This document shows positions 55,502 through 64,000 of a stretch of DNA of 64,000 nt, one piece after another. The translations under genes and the position numbers were made by a program. The notes beneath the pieces are model-generated. The model was given only the letters and a program-made list of their open reading frames with translations. It ran no database searches and was not told where the DNA came from. Every line of letters begins with the position of its first letter. Position 1 is the first letter of the stretch. Source of the DNA: Desmodesmus armatus (lineage: Eukaryota > Chlorophyta > Chlorophyceae > Sphaeropleales > Scenedesmaceae); assembly GCA_007449985.2 (NCBI GenBank), contig VIIQ02000844.1:127001-191000 (forward strand), given 5' to 3'.

Positions 55502-57788
55502 CAGGAACGCAGCATGGGGCAGCAGAGGATGAGAAGGATCAGCTGCTGCCCTACAGCTCCAGCAAGGGCCCCCGCAGCAACAGCAGCAGCAGCCACAGCA
55601 GCCTCAACGCCCTGTTATCGAAAGTAACGGGCTCCGTCAGTAATGCTGGCGCGATCCGTGTGCTGGCGGCCTTTGGTGTGTCTGCGGGGTGGATGTTTGT
55701 GTCCAGCTTGCTGATCTTGGTCAACAAACACATCCTGAAAGACCTCAAGTTTGGGTGAGTGATTCATGGGGGAACAGCTGGTACCGTGAAGCGGGTCCGG
55801 TGTGTGTGGGAGGATGAGTGGTTGGGTGGTTGGGTGGGAGGGGCACCCCCAAAGGCAGCAGCGATGTTGAGCAGCCCCGTTCCCCCTCCCAGCCCTGGTC
55901 AACAAACACATCCTGAAAGACTCAAGTTTGGGTGAGTGAACTATGGGAAAACGGCTGGTGCATGGAAGGTACGTTAAAGCTGGGCAGATATGGGGGGTAA
56001 CCGGGTGGGTGGGAGGGGCAACAAACATCAGAAAGGCAGCAATGATGTCTACAACGGCCCCTCCCACCCCATCCTGAAACCTTATTAGGCTCAGTGAGAT
56101 CTCAACCAGCAGCTCAGTAGCAGCAGGGGCAGCACACACCAAGGGCAACAGCACAGCGCAGTACACCAGCAGCAGCAACGGAACTGTAATGTATAAGACA
56201 GTATACCTCAAGGGCCATGCTTACCACCTTCGCCACCACAGCAGCAGCACCAGTTGCAGGCAGTGATGACCGCACCGTCATCACTGTCACAGCAGCAGCA
56301 GCAGGAGCAGGAGGAGGCGGAGCAGTCAATACAGCAGCATTGTCAGCATTAGCACACCACCTGCACCTTCACCAGTAACAGAGCAGCAGCTCAACAGCAG
56401 TAGCAGCGACAGCCCAGCAGGGTGACGCAGCCCTGCTGGGCAGCTGTCAGATTTCAAACACACCAAAATGGTCAAGGCACATGCTTGACTACTGTGCAGA
56501 TCAAGACTAGAGTATGTTCAAGGCATCAGCCTCTTTGTAGTTGCTGTTACTGAGACTTTGTCCAGGCCATGCCTGAACACCCAGCAGGGTGCGAACGAGG
56601 CTCCTAGGGCATCATCACTGTCTTTACAATTGCCGGGCAGCTTGGTTAGCAGCTGCTAGTCTGCTGCTGCAGGGAGAGGCAGGCACTCCAAATCACATGC
56701 TGCATGTCGTCAGCAGCAGGAAGGCAGGCGATCTGACGTGTGCATGTCATATACCAAGTTGATTCCCAAACAAGGCCAGCTCTTCAGTGTTTGCCAGCAT
56801 TGTGCCTACACTGATCGTGCCTCTCACACGTTGCAAAATCCCTCTCTAAGCTGTGTGCTAGCCTTGGTATTTGATCGTCCTCCCCACCCTGACGTTCCTG
56901 CTGCTGCTGCTGCTGCTGTCAGGTACCCCATGACAGTAGCGGGTATGGGCATGTTCACCAGTGGCCTCTTCTCATTCATACTGTGCAGGTGGGTGCTGAA
57001 CATCTGGAATACATGCAAGTCACAACAAAAGTCACATGCAAGCAGTTGTAACAGGCATGTGTGTGTGGGGGGGGGGGGGGCAGTGAGTCAACATGGGGCG
57101 ACTGTCAGCACTCGTTGATTGCATGCTGTGGAAAGACGCGGGGAAAGATGTGTGACGCGGGGAAAGGTGTGAAGTAAAGTATGGTATTAAATGTTATAGG
57201 CACAAAGCTCCATCATCTGCACTAGCCAGCAAGGCTAGGGGTCCCAACCCCAACACCTTTCTAGTCACCCCCCTCTCCCCCACCACCAGCTGTTCCATAC
57301 ATACCATGCTGTGATATATGTTCCTATTTGCTGCCCCCCCCTCAAACACAGAGTGACCAAGACAGTTGAATGCAAGACAGTAGTGACCCCCTCCTACTGG
57401 CTACGCAGTATCCTGCCCGTGGGGTTCTTCATGGGTGCCACCCTGTGGGCAGGCAACTTGGTGTATCTCTATCTCTCAGTCAGCTTTATCCAAATGCTCA
57501 AGGCGTTCACCCCTGTCATCACGATGTGTGCACTGTTTGTGACACGCTTGGAAACACCCACGTACAAGGTAGGCGGTGTCTTTGGGCGGGAAACGGCCGG
57601 CGGTTGAGGGGCGCGGGGGAGGGGGGGGGGTGCAATCAATGTTGGTGTGAGGGGTGGACAGGGGCCACCTGTTGTTCATGTTTTTGCTGCAGATGGTGCT
57701 GTCTGTGCTAACATTGCAAGTGGCACTGCGCTGGCTGCTCCCCAATAGTGACATTGCTGCTGCGGCTGCTGCGGCTGCTGCTGCTGCT

Positions 57789-57825
<37 letters not shown>

Positions 57826-60313
57826 CAGATGGTTCTTTCTGTGCTGGGCATTGCTGGTGGCACTGCGCTGGCTGCTCGACAATAATGACATTGTTGCTGC
57901 TGCTGCTGCCACCCCCACGCCTGCTGCAGATGGTGCTGTCTGTGCTGAACATTGCAGGCGGCACTGCGCTGGCTGCTCGCCAATAGTGACGTTGCTGCTG
58001 CTGCTGCTGCTGCCGCAGATGGTGTTGTCTGTTCTGGGCATTGCGGGTGGCACTGCGCTGGCTGCTCGACAATAATGACATTGTTGCTGCTGCCGGCACT
58101 GCTGCTGCTGCTGCTGCTGCAGATGGTTCTGTCAGTGCTTGGCATTGCTGGCGGCACTGCGCTGGCTGCGTATGGTGAGGTGCACAACAGCATGATTGGC
58201 CTGGCTATCATGTTGGCCAGTGAAGCGTTTGAGGCGATTCGGTTGGTGATGACTCAACTGCTGCTGACGGGACACAAGATGGGGCCATTTGAGGGACTCA
58301 TGTGGATGGTGAGTGAGTGGTGAGGGGGGGGGTGCAGGGAGGTATATGTGTGTGTGGGGGGGGGGGGGGGGCAATAAAGGGTGTGAGGGATGCGGGGGGG
58401 GGGGGGGTGAGTGCTGGGAGGGGGGCGGACAAAGGTGCTGTACTGATCGGTCTGTCGATATGTTGGCCAGTGAAGCGTTTGAGGCGATTCTGCTGGTGAT
58501 GACTCAGCTGCTGCTGACGGGACACAAGATGGGGCCCTTTGAAGGACTCATGTGGATGGTGAGTGAGTGGTGGAGGGGGGGGGCGGGTGGAGGGAGGTGG
58601 GTGGGTGTCGGGGGGGGGTGTTAGGGGTAGGAGGGGTGCAGAGGGGGTGTTGCAGAGTGGTGGGAGGGGGGCGGACAAATGTGTTGTAGTGATCCAATTA
58701 CTGATCGGTCTGTCGATATGTTGGCCAGTGAAGCGTTCGGTTGGTGATGACTCAGCTGCTGCTGACGGGACACAAGCCGGGGCCCTTCGAAGGCCTCGTG
58801 TGGATGGTGAGTGAGTGGTGGAGGGGGGGCGGGTGGAGGGGGGGTGGAGTCTACAAGAGCTTGAAGTGTGTGTGTGGTGGGGGGGGGGGCAACAGGTGAT
58901 GGTGGTGGTGGTGGTGAGGGACGGGTGGAGGGGGGGTGGAGTCTACAAGAGCTTGAAGTGTGTGTGGTGGTGGGGGGGAGGGGGGGGGGCAACAGGTGAT
59001 GGTGGTGGTGAGGGACGGGGGACACACATAGTCAATGGCCGGCCAGGACCCCCCACCACCATTGCAGCAACCACAGCCAATTGATCCACTGCTTAAGGCC
59101 GGCCAGTCAAAATCAGTCACTTTGGCCCTCTGCTTTGGACAACCCCCCTTCCGGTCCCTGGAATTTTGCCTGTGGGCAACCTGTGCCCGTGTTTTAACGA
59201 GCAGATCGCATCACCAGACGTCACCAATCCATCACTTCAGCCAACACCCCGGTTTCTTCCTTTCCGCCTGCATGTGCGTGGTGTGCCTCCTTCCCGCCTT
59301 TCACCCTCCCTCCCACACACACACTCCTTGTCGGATGATTGCTAGCCAGCATGCATGTGCACGCATGCAGTCTCTCTGTCGACACAACCGAACACCCTGG
59401 TCTCTGCCTGCCCTGCCGTGTGTCCCCCCCCCCCCCCCCCCCCCCCCGCCCAGAGGCCCCCGTGTTGCCTGTGGTTGCTGCCTCGTGTGTCATGGAGTGG
59501 CCCAACATCATCGCCAACCGCCACCAATCACCCTCCCCAACACCCCATGGATCATTCTTGACCATCCCGAGCTGGGAGGGAGAAGAGTGATTCCTGAGAA
59601 GAGTGATTCCTGGGGTGTTGGGAAGTTATGAACTGGAGCCAGTTGTCGATGATTTTGGGCCACTCCATAACAGGCGCCCTACATGGGTTTTGCAGACCCC
59701 CTCCCCCCCCCCTCTCTCCAACACACTCACAACGCAAACCCCCTCTGACAACCATAATTGAACATCCTGTCCTCTGCCTGCCTGCCTGGCCCCCCCCCTA
59801 CCCCGGCCCGCTCCCTCCCCCCTCCCTCTTTTGCCCTCTTACACAACTAAAGACCCATTCAGTACCTGCCCTGCTTTGCCTTGCCCTGCGTCAACCCCCC
59901 CCCCCCCACACACACACACACACACAGGCCCCCGCGTGTTGCCTTTGGCTGCTGCTTGGCGCAAGTGTCATGGAGTGGCCAAACATCATCGCCAACGGTC
60001 ACCAATCCATCCCCGGCGAAAACCCCGGCCTCTTCTTCCTCGCCGCCTGCATGGGTTTTGCGGTCAACACCCTCGCCTACGCAACCATCAAGCTGGCCAG
60101 CAGTTTGACCCTGAAGGTTCTCGGTTGTGTGAAAAACGGATTAGTCATCATCGCAGCGATCGCACTTTTGCCGAGGAGGTTACGTGGACGCAGGGAGCGG
60201 GATATCTGGTCAGCACGGGGGCGTTTTTGGTGTATGTTCACATAAAGATGGTGCAGATAGCTGCGGGAGGGGAAAACAGGCCGGCGACGCCGACCAAGGC
60301 GGCGGGGAAGTGA
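55502..60313 (+). CDS. DMT-family sugar-phosphate/nucleotide-sugar transporter
   Basis: Exons 55502-55754, 56923-56988, 57352-57568, 58123-58308 and 59928-60313 join in phase and encode about 370 residues of a TPT-type membrane protein. Segments typical of the family are MFVSSLLILVNKHIL, YPMTVAGMGMFTSGL, PVGFFMGATLWAGNLVYLYL, SVSFIQMLKAFTPV (the conserved Lys helix), GGTALAAYGE, ASEAFEAIRLVMTQLLL and FAVNTLAYATIKLASSLTLK. Substrate is not predictable by eye. No in-frame ATG precedes the first membrane helix, so a 5' exon is missing from the model. In the last exon the frame must shift at about 60165-60169 (GCACTTTTGCCGAGG needs one more base) to reach TWTQGAGYLVSTGAFLVYVH and the stop at 60313. 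As written it would end early. TGTAA at 60376 is a likely poly(A) signal. Confidence 0.8.
55893..55936 (+). repeat. Tail copy of the first DMT exon
   Basis: CTGGTCAACAAACACATCCT through AAGTTTGG|GTGAGTG repeats the exon end at 55754, with one base lost (AAAGACTCAAG versus AAAGACCTCAAG). Confidence 0.8.
55937..56922 (+). other. DMT intron, CAG-rich
   Basis: No exon is recognised. About 56100-56420 is dense in CAGCAG and GCAGCA triplets; a minus-strand open frame there looks spurious. A GCTGCTGCTG run (56900-56918) precedes the acceptor GTCAG|GTACCCC. Confidence 0.45.
57693..58122 (+). repeat. Four tandem head copies of DMT exon 58123
   Basis: Starts at 57693, 57829, 57930 and 58019 each follow (CTG)n...GCAG and read ATGGT(G/T)(C/T)T(G/T)TCTGT and GGCACTGCGCTGGCTGC. 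Similarity to the complete exon stops after about 50 nt. The second to fourth copies then meet TAA or TAG; the first is one base short inside. Unit length is 89-136 bp and each carries its own CTG tract and acceptor. Confidence 0.9.
58460..58808 (+). repeat. Two tandem tail copies of DMT exon 58123-58308
   Basis: ATGTTGGCCAGTGAAGCGTT to GGACTCATGTGGATG|GTGAGTG recurs ending near 58558. A shorter version with an internal deletion ends near 58807. Both keep the donor and the G-rich intron start. Confidence 0.9.
59180..59700 (+). repeat. Decayed head copies of the last DMT exon
   Basis: Near 59450-59570, CCCCGTGTTGCCTGTGG and GTCATGGAGTGGCCCAACAT copy the exon head at 59928. Near 59215-59273, GTCACCAATCCATCACTTCA and TTTCCGCCTGCATG copy its middle. 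Near 59648-59673 a piece of the same head is inverted (CGATGATTTTGGGCCACTCC), next to a direct ACATGGGTTTTGCAG piece. Confidence 0.7.
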
Positions 60314-61266
60314 GTATTCCCGGGGGCGAGGTGACAGTGAATGGCTGGCTTGAGCTCTCGAGCCTCATAGCTAGATGTGTAACATCATGGCTGACTGTTT
60401 GGTTTGATTTGACTTGATATCGAGTGATGATCTCCTCTCACGGAACTTGTAACAGTGCTGCCCTTGAATGCAAATGGAGTCCTGGGCATTCCAGCAGGGT
60501 GGTGCGAGCCTGCTGATGCACAGGGCCGGTGACATACCAGTACCAGTCTGTTGACACATGAGTTTCTTGCACACTCGCTCGAGACACATGAGTTGTATTT
60601 GGCCAATTGCAACTCAGCAGGACAGTCAGGGATGCATCGTGGGAACATGCTCTATGACAGTGTGAAAACATGCTCTTCTTTACAGTGTGGTTGATCCGGG
60701 TGTGAAAATGATCAAGCACCCCCCCCCCCCCTGCCAGGGTGTGATGTAAGCTGCAACAGCTTTGGCTCCCTGTGTGACGCAACAGCAGCTGAGGGTACTG
60801 CCTACTTTGAGAGATACCCTTTCTGTCACACTTTCCGATGGACTACCTTAGTGATGCTGTCGAACACACAAACAGGCAGGCTCGCATTAACCACTTCTTT
60901 TCGTTGACAGACACGGCGGCTTCAGCCTCTGCGTTCTTATTACAACAAAACAGGCAGGCTCAGTCCGATATGCCGTATCCACATGTCAGGTCGGCAGTTT
61001 ACAACGACATATCGTCGCAGGCTTCTTTCCATGCTATTTGTCATGTTGATTCCTGTTACGTGAGTTTCGCCTGTCTCAAAAAGACATTGTCATAGTCTTT
61101 TCCCGTGAAGCGCGAAAGCTGTGCTTCACGCGCGAAAGCTCTGCCTGACTCCAAGCTCTACTGAAGACTGCGAGCGCCATACAATCATAAGTTTCCAAAG
61201 TAATACTAGTACTTGAATATACCAAACAATGGCTTCAATGCCCAGCAGTACACTTTCACCAACAAA
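60314..61266. other. Intergenic region before the last gene
   Basis: It contains the TGTAA signal at 60376 and a C12 run near 60720. An 85-codon open frame starting at the ATG at 60838 has no recognised family and is probably chance. AGCGCGAAAGCT and ACGCGCGAAAGCT repeat near 61109-61140. Confidence 0.4.
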
Positions 61267-61770
61267 ATGAAGAAGCCACTTTCCCGCCTGGCTCGAGCCT
61301 CCGAACCAGGCTACTCCTCGTTATGTACGACACCGAAACATTTATCGCCACGCAGTAGGCTCCTCAGCAAGTTATCATGCAGCGGTCACAGACTCAAGCT
61401 TGCCTTGGCAGGACTTGGGGTGCTGCTGCTGGTGCTGCTGCTGGCACAGGGCAGCCTCATCTCTGTAATAACAGACAGGCAGCCCATACAGATCTCAAAC
61501 TTTATATCAAGCAGCAGCAGCAGTACAGAGGCCGGAGATGAAAGCACAGGACAGTCAGAGGAGCGTGTGGATGTTGGGCATTTGGCCCTTCTTGACACCC
61601 TGTGGGCGGCCCTACCCTTCACACATGCAGTAAAGCACCACGGCGCTGTGCACACCACTACCCACCACTCCCTACACCCTGCAACAACAGCAGCAGCAGC
61701 AGCAGCAGAGAGTGCAGTGGGTGCTGTGTCAAATCTCCAGCAGCACCCCAGCTCACTGCAACCACCTCAT

Positions 61771-61804
<34 letters not shown>

Positions 61805-62372
61805 GCTCGACAGTGAATGACAAACCTCATGCTGCCAGCACGCACGCTACCACCAGCAGCAGCAGCAGCAGCACCCAGTCCATCACACCGCACCGGCTCC
61901 CCAGCCTACGTCTCCCATCAAACACCGAGCTCCTGCTGCTCCACCGCCTAGCAGCAACCGCCCTCAAGTCCGGCCTGTCAGCAGCAGCAGCACGAGCAGC
62001 TCTTCTTACAGCATTTCAGTCAGTGCCTCCACCCCGGGGGTTCCCCGCATGGCAAGCCAAGCTGCCGCCCGACCCAGCAGCAGCAGCAGCAGCAGAAGCG
62101 GCGGCGCAGCAGCGGCAGCACAAAGGCGCTCAGTACATCTCACTGAACGAAGGGCAGGGGGAGGAGCAGACCGGTAACCTCACTGTAACAGATCTCACGA
62201 GGCTAAGGCCCCAGGGGGTTAGGACACTAAGGGATGAGGCAGCCATAGCAGCTGCAGCAGCAGCAGCAGCAGCAACAGCATTCCTTGCCCAGGCAGCAGT
62301 ACCCCCACCTGACTATCACCAGCAGCAGCAGCTACAGCAGCTGGGAGGGGAAGCAGGTGATGCTGTAAACAC

Positions 62373-62413
<41 letters not shown>

Positions 62414-63999
62414 GGAGGGTGGCTGCTGAGTTACTCATGCAGCACTGCCTGCTGCTGTTCAAGGCAAGCCACAGGCTGTCCCCTTGTGCAATTGATGATG
62501 CTAGCCTGCCTATTGACAAGCTGATGGGGGTGCCTGGGGCCCCTAGGGTGCTGCTGGCGGTTACTGGAGCTGCCGATGGAGTGGAAGCACTGCCTAACAT
62601 GGTGCTGCAGCTGCTACAGGTACGCTGTTTTGGGGCAGGGGGGGGTGCCAAAACCAATGCCGCTGCAGGTAGGTCTTTACCTGGTAAGGGGTGGGGCGAG
62701 GGGGTGGGGCAGGAGGGGGGCATTTGGGGCCCTAGGGTGCTGCTGGCGGTTACTGGAGCTGCCGATCCAGCAGAGGCAATGCCCAACATGGTGCTGCAGC
62801 TGCTGCAGGTGGGGGTGGGGTGTTATGAGGAGGGGGGGGGGTGCTGGCGGTTACAGGAGGTGCTGAGGGAGCGGAGGCACTGCCTAACATGGTGCTACAG
62901 CTGCTACAGTTAGGTGCTTATGATGTGGTGCTGATAAGGTGATTGTTAAAAGGTGGTTCCAATCAGCCAGCGGGATGGGGTGGTGTGTTGGAGGGGAAGG
63001 GGGGGGTGGCGGAGGCCCAGGGTGGATGCCTGGGGCCCCTAGGGTGCTGCTGGCGGTTACTGGAGCTGCCGATGGAGTGGAAGCACTGCCTAACATGGTG
63101 CTGCAGCTGCTGCAGGTACGTTGTTTTGGGGCAGGGGGGTGCCAAAACCAATGCCGCTGCAGGTAGGTCTTTACCTGGTAAGGGGTGGGGCGAGGGGGTG
63201 GGGCGGGAGGGGGACATTTAGGGCACCTAGGGTGCTGCTGGTTGTTACTGGAGCTGCCGATGGAGTGGAGGCACTGCCTAACATGGTGCTGCAGCTGCTA
63301 CAGTTAGGTTGTTTTGGGCCGGGGGGGAGGGGGGGGGGTGACTGCCAATTCAATGCAGCTGAAGGTAGGCCGTTACCTGATAAGGGATGGAGCGAGGGGG
63401 TGGGGGAGGGGGGGGGCATTTGGGGCCCCTAGGGTGCTGCTGGCAGTTACTGCAGCTGCTGAGGAAGTGGAGGCACTGCCTAACATGGTGCTGCAGCTGC
63501 TACAGGTAGGTTGTTTTGGGGCCGGGGGGAGGGGGGGGGTAACTGCCAATTCAATGCAGCTGAAGGTAGGTCTTTACCTGATAAGGGATGGAGCGAGGGG
63601 TAGGGGGAGGGGGGTGCCTGGGGCCCCTAGGGTGCTGCTGTCAGTTACTGGAGCTGCCGATGGAGCAGAGGCAATGCCTAACATGGTGCTGCAGCTGTTG
63701 CAGGTACGCTGTTTTGGGGCAGGGAGCGGGGGAGGAAGGGGGGGGAGACGGGGGAGGGCGAGGGGAATGCAGCTGCAGAAGGGGTGACACTGCCTTACCT
63801 GGTGCTGCAGCTGCTAGCCCGGGGGGGGGGGGGGGGGGAGTTGGTGGTGGTGTTAGCCGCCCCTTGCTGTCTGAATCAAAAAACTGCATGTGTTTCCGCC
63901 TGTACGTTATGTCGACAAGACATTCTGCCCACCAAGATTCAATTGTTGTGCTGCCCTGCTGCTGTTGTCTGTGTGCAGCTGGTGCTTCAATCCCAGCCT
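61267..63999 (+). CDS. Type II membrane protein, 3' partial
   Basis: Exon 1 runs from the ATG at 61267 (MKKPLSRLARASEPGY) to the donor after 62619 (CTACAG|GTACGC), 451 codons in phase 0. One hydrophobic segment (LALAGLGVLLLVLLLAQG, about residues 45-63) after a basic N terminus fits a Golgi-type signal anchor. A long low-complexity stem with poly-Gln (61771-61800, 62371-62412), poly-Ser and poly-Ala follows. The end reads APRVLLAVTGAADGVEALPN and MVLQLLQ, which resembles the first strand-helix of CAP59/CMT1-type mannosyltransferases; that is a weak inference. The next exon may begin at 63980 (GTGTGCAG|CTGGTG). The gene runs off the window. Confidence 0.55.
62728..63815 (+). repeat. Seven downstream tail copies of exon 61267-62619
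   Basis: Units repeating GGTGCTGCTGGCGGTTACTG to CTGCAGCTGCT(A/G)CAG end near 62808, 62909, 63115, 63303, 63505 and 63703, with a worn one near 63815. Four keep GTACG, GTAGG or GTGGG at the donor; those at 62909 and 63303 have TTAGG instead. Intron pieces are copied too (GCCGCTGCAGGTAGGTCTTT; CAATTCAATGCAGCTGAAGG). Confidence 0.9.
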
Positions 64000-64000
64000 G

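Noticed and set aside
57693..58122. Mutually exclusive cassette exons
   Set aside because: Head copies two to four hit a stop within about 20 codons, the first is out of frame, and none has a donor, so they cannot replace the complete exon.
60838..61095. 85-residue open frame
   Set aside because: No recognised family, no splice partners and composition like the surrounding intergenic DNA.

Overview
The window looks like nuclear DNA of a green alga (Chlorophyta), probably of the Sphaeropleales/Scenedesmaceae type. Genes are cut into many short exons with GT-AG introns, coding sequence is GC-rich, poly-Gln/Ala/Ser runs are common, and TGTAA polyadenylation-type signals follow several stops. 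A TAB2-type chloroplast translation factor is present. An interstitial telomere block is built from TTTAGGG, not the TTTTAGGG of Chlamydomonas. The order-level placement is inference.

Layout: (1) 138-8602 (+), a membrane-anchored leucine-rich-repeat (LRR) protein whose 5' end lies outside the window. (2) 8.9-21.3 kb, a repeat-rich stretch with two BTB/POZ-like genes (10614-11369 +, 16877-17956 -), one decayed BTB copy (20.49-21.29 kb -), a pair of tandem retroposon-like units (11494-15241) of which the first encodes a Gln-rich coiled coil, and two ~1 kb dispersed repeats. (3) 21857-31809 (+), a 21-exon secreted LRR protein paralogous to the first. (4) 34770-38763 (-), a two-domain fasciclin protein in nine exons. 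(5) 42227-49785 (-), a TAB2/DUF1092 homolog. (6) 50065-54795 (-), a TPR protein with a probable organelle presequence. (7) 55502-60313 (+), a triose-phosphate/nucleotide-sugar transporter-like (DMT) protein. (8) 61267 to the end (+), a type II membrane protein running off the window. The genes do not form one pathway. The LRR and fasciclin proteins are secreted or surface proteins, TAB2 and the TPR protein look organellar, and the last two are membrane proteins.

The most striking pattern spans genes on both strands. Exon after exon is flanked by partial copies of itself. Copies of the exon 5' end with its acceptor lie upstream, and copies of the exon 3' end with its donor lie downstream. I call this splice-junction stutter. 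It is what repeated tandem duplication across exon-intron boundaries would leave, and one complete exon normally remains. Two further polarity rules go with it. Long CTG tracts read CTG on the sense strand in introns, ending at or near the 3' splice site, while exonic tracts read CAG on the sense strand. Poly-G follows donors and poly-C precedes acceptors. Exon models were built by hand from splice sites, reading phase and protein continuity. Phases close completely for the secreted LRR, fasciclin, TPR and second BTB genes. In the first LRR gene, TAB2 and the DMT gene one base is missing in one exon each.
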